13,883 bases of DNA. Source: Cyanobacteria bacterium UBA947. Lineage in GTDB: Bacteria > Cyanobacteriota > Vampirovibrionia > Gastranaerophilales > Gastranaerophilaceae. Numbering within the stretch: the first letter of the stretch is position 1; each line of letters starts with the position of its first letter. Shown piece after piece: positions 5,348 through 12,698 of this stretch. The notes beneath the pieces were generated by a model that saw only the letters and a list, made by a program, of their open reading frames with translations, ran no database searches and was not told the origin of the DNA. Location of the stretch: NCBI GenBank assembly GCA_002293275.1, contig DBCX01000016.1, positions 13,866 to 27,748 of the forward strand, in the 5' to 3' direction. Made by a program: the position numbers and the translations under genes.

Positions 5348-7625
5348 TACCCGATGCCTCCTCACTCACCCCGTCATGTACCCCGATTTCTTTTTTGTAG
5401 CTGCAGCCTTTGACCTTGTTTGAGCATTCAATCACATCGCCTTTTTTGAGAATTTTTTTGACCAAAAGCGCGCCGCACTCGGGGCAAACCTCGCCCGTTG
5501 GCTCGTTCCAGAGCGTGAAATCGCACTCAGGGTATTTGTCGCACCCGTAAAAAACCGTGCCGCGCTTGGATTTGCGCTCAACTACTTCGCCTTTTTCGCA
5601 TTTGGGACACTTCACACCGGTTGAGCGGCGGTAAGGCTTTCTGGCGCCGCACGCCAGGCACTCGGTGTATTTGCCGTAAGGCCCGACCTTGAAAACGCAC
5701 TCCCCGCCGCATTTTTCGCATTTGATATCGCATGCCTCGGGCTCCGACGGTGCCTCGGCGTTCAAGGACATCATTGTTGTGCATTCGGGATAACCCGAGC
5801 ATCCAAGGAATTGCTGGCCCTTGCGGCTGGTGCGCAAAACCATTGGTTTGCCGCAATTCGGGCAAGTCTTACCGCTTTCAACAACAACTTTTTCGGTGCC
5901 GGCTTTACCCACCGTTTCCATGAACGGGTCATAGAAATCCTGCAAAACCTTGTTCCAAACGGCTTTGTTTTCGGCAATCCTATCCAGCAGCGTTTCCATG
6001 CCGGCCGTGAATTTATAATCCATAATGTTTGTAAAGTCGCTCACAAGCTCTTTTGAAACCGTGCGGCCCAAAAGCGTCGGCGCAAGCGCCTTGTCCAGTT
6101 TTTCAACATAGTTGCGGGTCTGGATTTTTGTTATGATTGACGCATAAGTGGACGGGCGGCCGATTCCGTGTTCCTCAAGCGCTTTAACCAGCGCAGCCTC
6201 GGAATATCTGGGCGGCGGCTGGGTGAAATGCTGCTTTGGCATAATTTTTTTGCAGCCGAGTTTGTCCCCTTGCTCCAAATCAGGAATTTTTTTACTCTCC
6301 TGCGGTTCATCCTCATCGTCGTTGTAAAGTTTCAAAAACCCGTCAAAAGTTATTTTGCTCGTGCTCGCACGTAAAATGTAGTCGCCCGCACTTATCTCAA
6401 CGGTTTTGTTTGCGACCTGCGCGTTTGTCATTTGCGATGACATAAACTTGTTCCAAATCAGTTTGTAAAGTTTGTACTGCTCGGGCGCCAAATATTCTTT
6501 TATACTGTCTGGCGTACGCTCGGGGTACGAAGGGCGGATTGCCTCGTGCGCATCTTGCGCACCCTCTTTTTTACCGTAGCTGTTGGGCGTTTCAGGGTAA
6601 TACTTTTCACCGTAATTCCCGAGAATAAACTCTTTTGCCGCATCGCGCGCATCATCTGAAATCCGCACGGAATCTGTTCTCATATAGGTGATAAGCCCGA
6701 CCGCGCCGCTTTCAAGCTCGATACCTTCGTAGAGTTTTTGCGCAACCTGCATGGTTTTTTGCACGCCATACCCGAGTTTGCTGCTGGCCTCACGCTGCAA
6801 GGTGGATGTGATAAAAGGTGCCGTCGGCTTGCGCTGCGTTTGTTTGCGCGTGACCTTGGCCACCTCGTATTTTGTGGTCTTGGCGCTCAAATAATCAACA
6901 GCTTTTTGCGCATCTTTTTCGTTTGAAATCTCAATTTTTTTGTCTTTGTATTTGGAAAGCTCAGCCTCAAATTCCGCACCGTCTTTATCAAGCAGCGCAG
7001 CGATTGTCCAGTATTCCACCGGGATAAATTTTTCTATTTCTTCTTCGCGCTCGCAAATCATGCGCAGCGCAACAGATTGAACACGGCCGGCTGACAGCCT
7101 GTAGTTGCCGAGTTTTTTCCACAATACGGGGCTTAATTTATACCCCACGAGTTTGTCCAATATCTGGCGTGTCTGCTGGGCTTTGACTTTGTCCATATCA
7201 ATCGAGCGCGGGTTGTCAACAGCGGATTTCACGGCCTTTGGCGTAATCTCGTTGAACTCAATTCTTAAAATCTTGTTATCAGGCACTTTCAGCGCCTCGC
7301 GGACATGCCAGGCAATCGCTTCACCCTCGCGGTCAGGGTCGGATGCCAGATAAATTTTGTCAGATTTTTTTGCGAGCTCGTTCAGCTTATCCACGACTTT
7401 TTTCTTTTCCGGGATGACATTGTACTGCGGCTCAAACCCGTTTTGCACATCAAACCCGAGGTCGTTTTTCGGCAAATCACGGATATGCCCGAAGCTCGCC
7501 TCAATCGTAAAATTATCGCCCAAAATCTTTTTTATTGTTTTAGATTTTGCGGGCGACTCAACGATAACCAGCGCTTTATCTTTAGGCTTAGCCGGTTTGT
7601 CTTTTGTAGCGGTAGGCTTTGCCAA
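5340..7625 (-). CDS. topA: DNA topoisomerase I (type IA)
   Basis: The 761-residue enzyme relaxes negative supercoils by transient single-strand cleavage. The Toprim domain shows VIVESPAK (Glu23) and SDPDREGEAIAWH (Asp96, Asp98). The catalytic Tyr is Y314 in LITYMRTDS. The family signatures LSAGRVQSVALR and HGIGRPSTYASII are present. Four C-terminal zinc ribbons follow, with Cys at about 588/591/609/615, 632-639/656/659, 673/676/695/701 and 714/717/734/741. The N-terminus is a short Lys/Pro-rich lead. The start appears to be TTG at 7625, with AGAGGT about 8 nt upstream. The frame is closed by a stop 24 nt further up with no ATG or GTG between, and the first internal Met is deep in the Toprim domain. 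dprA ends 5 nt upstream; aroE overlaps the 3' end. Confidence 0.96.
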   Translation of the reverse strand: MAKPTATKDKPAKPKDKALVIVESPAKSKTIKKILGDNFTIEASFGHIRDLPKNDLGFDVQNGFEPQYNVIPEKKKVVDKLNELAKKSDKIYLASDPDREGEAIAWHVREALKVPDNKILRIEFNEITPKAVKSAVDNPRSIDMDKVKAQQTRQILDKLVGYKLSPVLWKKLGNYRLSAGRVQSVALRMICEREEEIEKFIPVEYWTIAALLDKDGAEFEAELSKYKDKKIEISNEKDAQKAVDYLSAKTTKYEVAKVTRKQTQRKPTAPFITSTLQREASSKLGYGVQKTMQVAQKLYEGIELESGAVGLITYMRTDSVRISDDARDAAKEFILGNYGEKYYPETPNSYGKKEGAQDAHEAIRPSYPERTPDSIKEYLAPEQYKLYKLIWNKFMSSQMTNAQVANKTVEISAGDYILRASTSKITFDGFLKLYNDDEDEPQESKKIPDLEQGDKLGCKKIMPKQHFTQPPPRYSEAALVKALEEHGIGRPSTYASIITKIQTRNYVEKLDKALAPTLLGRTVSKELVSDFTNIMDYKFTAGMETLLDRIAENKAVWNKVLQDFYDPFMETVGKAGTEKVVVESGKTCPNCGKPMVLRTSRKGQQFLGCSGYPECTTMMSLNAEAPSEPEACDIKCEKCGGECVFKVGPYGKYTECLACGARKPYRRSTGVKCPKCEKGEVVERKSKRGTVFYGCDKYPECDFTLWNEPTGEVCPECGALLVKKILKKGDVIECSNKVKGCSYKKEIGVHDGVSEEASGNE

Positions 7626-7630
7626 CTCGT

Positions 7631-8698
7631 TTACCTCTTTCTGTACCTGTCACCGTCAATCTTTTCTATTATGCCTTTTAACTCCATTACTGTCAAGTCG
7701 GTTAGTAAATCTTCAAGTTTCAGGTTCGTTTGCGCGAGGATTTCATCGGCTGTGAGCGGTTCGATTTCAATTGCGTTCAAAATCGGGTCGTCCTCCGGGG
7801 ACAAAAGCGGCAATTGTTCGGTTTTAATCTCCCATTTGAGCGCCTCTAAAATATCATCGGCGCACGTCACAAGCGCCGCGCCGGTTTTTAACATCTTGTA
7901 GATACCGGCTGTGTTGGGGTTTGAAATCAGACCGGGCATACACATAAGCTCGCGGCCTTGTTCAAGCGTAAGGTTTGCAGTCGTGAGCGCACCGCTTTTA
8001 AGCGATGCCTCCACAACAAATGTCCCGGAGGAAAGCCCCGATACAATACGGTTCCGCTGCAAGAACCGAAACGGCAGCGGCTCAAATGTCGGGAAAAACT
8101 CTGTCACCACAACGCCGCCGCCATTGATGATGCGCTCATACAGCTGTCTGTTTGCCGCGGGATACGTGAAATCAAACCCGCTTGCGATAACACCTATTGT
8201 TTTGAGGTTGTTCGCCAGCGCCGACTCGTGCGCCGCGGTATCAATGCCCGACGCGAGCCCGGAGACCACGCAAATATCAGTGTTCCCCAGCTCCGCGATA
8301 ATCTTTGCCAGCTGAGCACGCGCCGATGTCGATGCCCTGCGTGAACCCACCACCGCCAGCGTCCTGTCAAGATTCACCCCTTCCCAGCTGCCCTTGTAAT
8401 AAAGCACCGCCGGCGGGGTCTCAATTTGTTTCAAAAGCGCGGGATAATTTTCATCATCAAAAGTCAAAAATTTCACACCCCGGCTCTGCACAAATTCAAC
8501 CGCTTTATCAGGATTTGTTTTATCGCGCAAAGCAAGGAATTTTTGGGCCTGCTTGATATTTAACCCGTCAATTTGCTCCAAATCCTGCTGGCACGCCTCC
8601 CAGGCTGATTTTATATCACCAAAATAGTTATAAAGCCGCCGGACAAACTCGCTATCAATTTTTTCTATTGACGAAAATGCTACCCAATATTTGTCCAT
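7631..8698 (-). CDS. dprA: DNA-processing protein DprA (natural transformation)
   Basis: DprA binds incoming single-stranded DNA and loads RecA during natural transformation. The 355-residue product has an N-terminal helical region with helix-hairpin-helix character (DLEQIDGLNIKQAQKFL). The Rossmann-like DprA core follows, with AVVGSRRAS (about 115-123), VVSGLASGIDTAAH (144-157), GFDFTYPAANRQLY, FRFLQRNRIVSGLS and VVEASLKSGALTTA. A C-terminal winged-helix-like segment follows (LTADEILAQTNLKLEDLLTD). I chose ATG at 8698, 1 nt after the upstream stop; an ATG at 8731 would lie inside that gene. The dprA-topA pairing is common in bacteria. Its presence suggests, but does not prove, that the organism is transformable; no other competence gene is in view. 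Confidence 0.95.
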   Translation of the reverse strand: MDKYWVAFSSIEKIDSEFVRRLYNYFGDIKSAWEACQQDLEQIDGLNIKQAQKFLALRDKTNPDKAVEFVQSRGVKFLTFDDENYPALLKQIETPPAVLYYKGSWEGVNLDRTLAVVGSRRASTSARAQLAKIIAELGNTDICVVSGLASGIDTAAHESALANNLKTIGVIASGFDFTYPAANRQLYERIINGGGVVVTEFFPTFEPLPFRFLQRNRIVSGLSSGTFVVEASLKSGALTTANLTLEQGRELMCMPGLISNPNTAGIYKMLKTGAALVTCADDILEALKWEIKTEQLPLLSPEDDPILNAIEIEPLTADEILAQTNLKLEDLLTDLTVMELKGIIEKIDGDRYRKR

Positions 8699-8699
8699 G

Positions 8700-10076
8700 T
8701 CATCCCCGCTGGCAAATCGTGCGCGCAACATGCACGCCTGAAGCCGACGCCTGAATAAGTCCGCGTGTAACCCCTGCGCCGTCGCCGATGGTGAAAAGGT
8801 TCTTCACCCCTTCTGTCTCAAGCTCATCGGTCAACTTGACCCGCGCGGAGTAGAATTTCACCTCAATCCCGTAAAGCAGAGTGTAGCGCGAAGCCGTTCC
8901 GGGCGCGATTTTATCAAGCGCGCGCAGCATCTCAATTATGCTTGTCATCTGCCGATACGGAATAACAAGGCTCAAATCACCCGGTGTCGCACACGTCAAA
9001 GTCGGTTTGATGACGCTTGAATTTATCCGCTCAGGCGTTGACCTGCGGCCTTCAAGCAAATCGCCGAACCGCTGCACCAAAATCCCGCCGCCGAGCATAT
9101 TCGCCAACCGCGCAATATGCTGACCGTATTGGATTGGTTCTTTGAACGGTTCAGTGAATTTTTTGCTGACCAGAAGCGCAAAGTTCGTGTTCTGCGTGGT
9201 TTTTTTCGCGTAACTGTGTCCGTTAACAGTTGATATCCCGTTGTAGTTTTCCTGCACAACCTCGCCGTTCGGGTTCATACAAAATGTTCTGACCTCATCG
9301 CCAAAAGTCGGCGAGTAATAAACGAGCTTTGACTCATACAACTTATCCGTAATCGGCTGGAACACAGGCGCCGGCAGCTCAACCCTAACCCCGACATCAA
9401 CCGCATTGTTGACCATCCCGATTTTGTTTTTTGCAAACTCTTGCGTCAGCCAGTCCGCACCCTCGCGGCCGGGCGCGATAATTGTGTATTGCGCGCTAAT
9501 CGTGTCGCCGTTATCAAGCACAATCCCTTTGACCTGTTCGCATTCAACGATAAGGCTCTTTGCGCTGACGTCGTTTAATATCGTAATTTTTTTATCCAGA
9601 AAGTCCTGCATGTTCTTCAAAACATCCAGCGACCGCTCTGTACCCAAGTGCCGCACCGGTGAATGGACAAGCTTAAGCTCGGCAAGCGCCGCCTGACGCT
9701 CAATCTCGCGGAAAACCTTCATATCCGTGCCAAAAACCTCGTCCGTTGCACCGTAATCCAAATATAATTTGTCGGAGTAATCAATAAGCTCCTCAACTTT
9801 TTTGCGGCTCATGTAATCCACAAGGTTGCCGCCGACATCAGGCGTCAGCGTCAATTTGCCGTCAGAGAACGCGCCTGCACCGCCCCAGCCGCACAAAAGC
9901 CCGCACTTTTTACACGACGGGCATTTGTCATACCCCTCGCGCAAAAGACATTTGCGTTTTTCTATCTTTTGACCTTTTTCAACCAGAACGACTTTCCAGT
10001 CCGATTTGAGTTTTGTTATCTCCAAAGCCGCAAAAATCCCCGCGGGACCCGCGCCTATTATCGCTACGTTATACAT
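8700..10076 (-). CDS. FAD-dependent dehydrogenase, COG2509-like
   Basis: The 458-residue flavoprotein starts with a Rossmann dinucleotide-binding motif (VAIIGAGPAGIFAA). At its C-terminal end it has the FAD-contacting motif LFTIGDGAGVTRGLIQASASG. Between them is CPSCKKCGLLCGWGGAGAFS, with Cys at about 52, 55, 58 and 62 plus Cys43, followed by DGKL. This pattern marks the poorly characterised COG2509 group of FAD-dependent dehydrogenases; its substrate is not established. The clustered Cys could hold an iron-sulfur centre or zinc, which is inference. I chose ATG at 10076, with GGAGG about 7 nt upstream; a GTG at 10082 is the alternative. It is the first gene of an operon running to aroE and is preceded by an extended -10 promoter. 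No signal peptide is visible, so it is cytoplasmic. Confidence 0.85.
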   Translation of the reverse strand: MYNVAIIGAGPAGIFAALEITKLKSDWKVVLVEKGQKIEKRKCLLREGYDKCPSCKKCGLLCGWGGAGAFSDGKLTLTPDVGGNLVDYMSRKKVEELIDYSDKLYLDYGATDEVFGTDMKVFREIERQAALAELKLVHSPVRHLGTERSLDVLKNMQDFLDKKITILNDVSAKSLIVECEQVKGIVLDNGDTISAQYTIIAPGREGADWLTQEFAKNKIGMVNNAVDVGVRVELPAPVFQPITDKLYESKLVYYSPTFGDEVRTFCMNPNGEVVQENYNGISTVNGHSYAKKTTQNTNFALLVSKKFTEPFKEPIQYGQHIARLANMLGGGILVQRFGDLLEGRRSTPERINSSVIKPTLTCATPGDLSLVIPYRQMTSIIEMLRALDKIAPGTASRYTLLYGIEVKFYSARVKLTDELETEGVKNLFTIGDGAGVTRGLIQASASGVHVARTICQRG

Positions 10077-10095
10077 CCTCACTCCTCCGGTAAAA

Positions 10096-10104
10096 ATTAT
10101 ACCA
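10096..10104 (-). promoter_or_regulatory. Extended -10 promoter of the FAD dehydrogenase-dprA-topA-aroE operon
   Basis: On the minus strand the sequence reads TGGTATAAT, a consensus extended -10 element. No good -35 is visible 16-18 bp upstream, which fits an extended -10 promoter. Transcription would begin near 10089, giving a leader of about 13 nt that already contains the GGAGG ribosome site. Confidence 0.65.
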
Positions 10105-10112
10105 CAAACAAA

Positions 10113-10661
10113 TTATCCTATGCGGCAAAACTTAATATCGTTCACTTCAAGTTTTTTACCGTTGCTTTTCATATTAATATGCAGCCCCAAAAACTTGCCG
10201 CCTTTTTTCAGATAAGCACTCTTATCATCGGCAAACTCTTTAATCTTATCAACAAACTCGGCGTTTGCGTTATAAACCTCGTGCGTCTTGGTGTGGCCTG
10301 CCTTGTGGTAGCTTTTGCGTTTAGCTTGGCCGATGTCAGCGCTCAAAACCGACATATACGCCGCCTCGTAACCGGTGAAAATGTAATCCTTGCCATACGC
10401 GCTTCTTATCTGCATTGTGGCGTTATCCGGCGTCTGCTCACCATCCAAAATCTTCACGGCGGTGATATCTTTATCGTGCATTATATATCTGTTTAAAATC
10501 CTGCTATCGTCAGTGTTTTTCGGGATAGTCGTCACGATTTTGCGGAACTTGTTAAAACACTGCTCCACCGTTTTGTCATCAACAGTCTGCCGCCCGTCAA
10601 TAAAAACCTTGACAGGTATCACACTTGTAAAACTTTGATTATTTGCAATTCCAACTTTCAT
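10113..10661 (-). CDS. Conserved-looking hypothetical protein, 182 residues
   Basis: I do not recognise this protein. It begins MKVGIANNQSFTSVIPVKVF, has no signal peptide or membrane helix, and looks like an alpha/beta soluble domain with many Lys and Asp residues. Notable segments are RYIMHDKDITAVKILDG, a His-rich stretch SYHKAGHTKTHEVYNA, and a basic end with LKKGGKFLGLHINMKSNGKKLE. The N-terminal NNQSF pattern recalls lineage-specific proteins of gut Vampirovibrionia, but this is an impression from memory and not a search result. ATG at 10661 has no Shine-Dalgarno and lies in the 3' arm of a perfect 10-bp hairpin. It follows trxA by 42 nt on the same strand, so it may be read through from the trxA promoter. 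Its stop lies just upstream of the next operon's -10 element. Confidence 0.7.
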   Translation of the reverse strand: MKVGIANNQSFTSVIPVKVFIDGRQTVDDKTVEQCFNKFRKIVTTIPKNTDDSRILNRYIMHDKDITAVKILDGEQTPDNATMQIRSAYGKDYIFTGYEAAYMSVLSADIGQAKRKSYHKAGHTKTHEVYNANAEFVDKIKEFADDKSAYLKKGGKFLGLHINMKSNGKKLEVNDIKFCRIG

Positions 10662-10680
10662 GGTTTCATTAAACCATGAA
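10657..10680 (-). promoter_or_regulatory. Perfect 10-bp hairpin holding the start codon of the hypothetical gene
   Basis: On the minus strand TTCATGGTTT (10680-10671) and AAACCATGAA (10666-10657) pair perfectly around the loop AATG. The gene's ATG (10661-10659) is in the 3' arm. Two other ATGs open mini-ORFs: ATG GTT TAA at 10677-10669, and ATG AAA CCA TGA at 10669-10658. They overlap each other and the gene start (UAAUG, then AUGA). The palindrome could instead be a DNA operator. Confidence 0.55.
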
Positions 10681-10703
10681 CAAAATAAAATTTGCTAGTA
10701 AAT

Positions 10704-11027
10704 TTACAGATGTTTTTCAATATTTGTAACAATTGTTGATTTTGGCAGCAAACCGACCATCCGTTCAATCGCCTTGCCGTCTTTGAACATCAAAAGGCTG
10801 GGCAAACCGCTTATCGCATAGTCTTTTGCGGTGTTTATATTCTCGTCCGTGTTGAGTTTGACAAACTTAACTTTGCCGCCGAATTCATCTGCAACCTCGT
10901 CTAAAACCGGTCCCAATTTTCTGCACGGACCGCACCACGGCGCCCAAAAATCCACCACAACAGGAGTTGACGACTCCAACACTTCCCCTTGAAAATTTGA
11001 ATCATTAATATCCATCGCGTTTGACAT
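10704..11027 (-). CDS. trxA: Thioredoxin
   Basis: The 107-residue product is a full-length thioredoxin, a cytoplasmic protein that reduces disulphides in client proteins and is itself recharged by thioredoxin reductase. The active site WCGPC is at residues 31-35, inside VVVDFWAPWCGPCRKLGP. The buried Asp is D26, and the cis-Pro loop GLPSLLMF has P76. GGAGGG (11031-11036) precedes the ATG at 11027, so the start is clear. An internal ATG (residue 5) is less likely. It diverges from the exonuclease gene, with both promoters in the 87-bp gap. The unrecognised 182-residue gene lies downstream on the same strand. No terminator is visible after it. Confidence 0.97.
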   Translation of the reverse strand: MSNAMDINDSNFQGEVLESSTPVVVDFWAPWCGPCRKLGPVLDEVADEFGGKVKFVKLNTDENINTAKDYAISGLPSLLMFKDGKAIERMVGLLPKSTIVTNIEKHL

Positions 11028-11045
11028 ATTCCCTCCTTTTTTTAC

Positions 11046-11055
11046 AATAATAGCA
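11046..11055 (-). promoter_or_regulatory. Extended -10 element of trxA
   Basis: The minus strand reads TGCTATTATT, a TGn-extended -10 (TATTAT at 11052-11047). Transcription would start near 11040, leaving a leader of about 13 nt with the GGAGGG ribosome site. No strong -35 is visible. It is one arm of an inverted repeat with the element at 11071-11080. Confidence 0.6.
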
Positions 11056-11070
11056 CAAAAAGGGTTTTCA

Positions 11071-11080
11071 TGCTATTATT
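11071..11080 (+). promoter_or_regulatory. Extended -10 element of the exonuclease gene
   Basis: TGCTATTATT is the exact mirror of the trxA element, 15 bp away. TATTAT at 11074-11079 would place the transcript start near 11086. The ATG at 11070 is thus upstream of transcription, which supports ATG at 11115 as the true start of the exonuclease. Confidence 0.6.
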
Positions 11081-11114
11081 ACAACAGGTAATATATTGCG
11101 GAATCAGAGGGCTT

Positions 11115-12029
11115 ATGGCGCGCAAAAAAGATATAGAAATTGTTCTGGACATAGAAACAACAGGGCTTGATTATACAAAAGAAAAAATGGTGGAGTTCGC
11201 CGGTGTCCGGCTGGAAAACGGCAAGATAAAAGACACTTTTCAAACACTTATCAACCCGCAGCAGCACATCAGAAAATCGTCTATGGCAATCCACGGTATC
11301 ACCGAAGAAATGGTCGCCGACGCGCCGACAGAAGATCAGGTTATTGAAAAAATCCTTGATTTTATCGGCGATTTTCCAATAATTGCGCACAATGCCGTGT
11401 TTGATTACTCGTTTTTGAACGAGTCCTCGCTGCGTTTCAACGGAAAAGAACTCACAAACCCGCGCGTTGACACCCAGCACATGTTTAAAGAAGTTTTTCC
11501 CGAGCTTGACTCGCACGGGCTTGGCGTTTTGACCCAAAAATTCAACGTTGAGCTGGTGAACCACCACCGAGCAATGGACGATGCGATGGGGCTCGCAATG
11601 GCATATCCGGAGCTGAAAAATCTCTACCTGCAAAAATACGACTGGGAAGTCAAGCAGCTTGATAACGCCGAATATCTTTTTGAACGGTTTTTGCGAATCC
11701 AGCAGACAATCAGCGTGCTCCAATCCGAACTGCACGACCTAAAATCTGTTTTCAAACTATATTTTGAACAGGGCAACCCGCCTTTGACCGCGCAATCGGG
11801 CGAGATGATGGTTTACAACTCAAAACAAAATTTCACCTACGATTTTTGCCGGATAAAAGATATTCTGGACGAAGCCGGGGTCCTCGAAAAAGCCGTCCGT
11901 GTAAACTGCGGGTTCATTGACCGATTTTTGCACCGGCTTGACGAAGAAAAGCAAGACATAGTGCGCGGTGCGCGCTCCGGCCTGTGTGAAACCCGCAATA
12001 TACAGGTCATTAAAGCCAACCGCGACTGA
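11115..12029 (+). CDS. DEDDh 3'-5' exonuclease (DnaQ/PolC epsilon family) with a C-terminal extension
   Basis: The 304-residue product has a complete DnaQ-type exonuclease domain at about 1-165. Exo I is VLDIETTG (Asp12, Glu14), Exo II is IIAHNAVFDYSFL (Asp97) and Exo III is HHRAMDDA (His151, Asp156). Such domains degrade single-stranded 3' ends in proofreading or repair. The part after about residue 170 is unlike the standard polymerase III epsilon tail. It begins with a helical, perhaps coiled-coil stretch (LFERFLRIQQTISVLQSELHDLKS) and continues with about 80 residues I cannot place. It may be a proofreading subunit or a stand-alone repair exonuclease. I chose ATG at 11115 because AGAGGG lies just upstream and the catalytic core begins right after it. 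It converges on trmD with a 6-bp gap. Confidence 0.88.
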   Translation: MARKKDIEIVLDIETTGLDYTKEKMVEFAGVRLENGKIKDTFQTLINPQQHIRKSSMAIHGITEEMVADAPTEDQVIEKILDFIGDFPIIAHNAVFDYSFLNESSLRFNGKELTNPRVDTQHMFKEVFPELDSHGLGVLTQKFNVELVNHHRAMDDAMGLAMAYPELKNLYLQKYDWEVKQLDNAEYLFERFLRIQQTISVLQSELHDLKSVFKLYFEQGNPPLTAQSGEMMVYNSKQNFTYDFCRIKDILDEAGVLEKAVRVNCGFIDRFLHRLDEEKQDIVRGARSGLCETRNIQVIKANRD

Positions 12030-12035
12030 TAAGCA

Positions 12036-12698
12036 CTACCCGAGCAAATCCGGCCGGCGCTCACGGGTGCGGATAAGGCTTTGCTCGCGGCGGTATTGCT
12101 CAATCTCTTTGTGGTTGCCGCTTAAAAGAACATCCGGAACCAAAAGCCCGCGGTATTCACGCGGTTTGGTGTAGTGCGGGTATTCCAGCATCCCGTTTGC
12201 GTGGCTGTCGTCGTGCGCGGAATTTATTGTACCTTCAACCTTGCGGCTAACGGCATCCATCAGGCAAAGCGCAGGCAGCTCCCCGCCGGTTAACACAAAA
12301 TCGCCCACCGAAATCTCGCGCGGCTTAATAATCTGCCGGATACGTTCGTCAAACCCTTCATAGTGCCCGCAAAGCATAACTATCTGGTCAAACCCTGCCA
12401 GCTCGCGCACAATTTTTTCGTTCAACGGCTCGCCCTGCGGCGTCAACATAACCGTTATACTGTTTTCGCACTTACCCACCGCTTCCCACGCGTCCACAAA
12501 CGGCTGCGGCGCCAAAACCATCCCTGAACCGCCGCCATAGGGCGTGTCGTCAACTTTTTTGTGCTTATCAAGACTGAAATCGCGCGGGTTTAACGTGTTC
12601 ACATTTATCAAATCCGCATCACGCGCGCGTTTTAAGATACTGAACGAGCAGTACGTTTCAATCATCTCGGGAAACAAAGTTAAAACATCAAACCTCAT
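12036..12698 (-). CDS. trmD: tRNA (guanine-N1-)-methyltransferase TrmD
   Basis: TrmD methylates G37 of tRNAs that read codons starting with C and so prevents +1 frameshifting. The 220-residue product has the SPOUT knot motifs GHYEGFDERIRQ (about 111-122) and SVGDFVLTGGELPAL (130-144). It also has the C-terminal LEYPHYTKPREY, VPDVLLSGNH and ERRPDLL signatures. The inter-domain loop reads SRKVEGTINSAHDDSH, where many TrmD proteins have SRxxPG and DSF. The Arg and Asp expected for catalysis are kept, but the Pro and Phe are not. The ATG at 12698 overlaps the rimM stop by 4 nt (ATGA), so translation is coupled. No rplS follows: the next gene converges. Confidence 0.96.
   Translation of the reverse strand: MRFDVLTLFPEMIETYCSFSILKRARDADLINVNTLNPRDFSLDKHKKVDDTPYGGGSGMVLAPQPFVDAWEAVGKCENSITVMLTPQGEPLNEKIVRELAGFDQIVMLCGHYEGFDERIRQIIKPREISVGDFVLTGGELPALCLMDAVSRKVEGTINSAHDDSHANGMLEYPHYTKPREYRGLLVPDVLLSGNHKEIEQYRREQSLIRTRERRPDLLG

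Noticed and set aside
7305..7901. A 198-codon open frame on the plus strand across the topA-dprA junction
   Set aside because: It lies opposite two strongly conserved genes and encodes a Cys/Phe/Ser-rich sequence typical of antisense frames.
9969..10496. A 175-codon plus-strand frame opposite the flavoprotein start and the hypothetical gene
   Set aside because: It crosses the minus-strand promoter and intergenic gap, lacks a ribosome site and has no domain. The minus-strand genes explain the region better.
11070..11114. N-terminal extension of the exonuclease from ATG at 11070
   Set aside because: The predicted transcript start near 11086 lies downstream of this ATG, the extension has no conserved motif, and AGAGGG precedes the ATG at 11115.
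11079..11735. A 218-codon minus-strand frame opposite the exonuclease gene
   Set aside because: The plus strand encodes all five DEDDh catalytic residues. The antisense product is Phe/His/Cys-rich with no domain.
12030..12035. Expected bidirectional terminator between the convergent exonuclease and trmD genes
   Set aside because: Only 6 bp separate the stop codons and no hairpin with a T-run is visible on either side. Termination may be Rho-dependent or lie inside the opposite gene.
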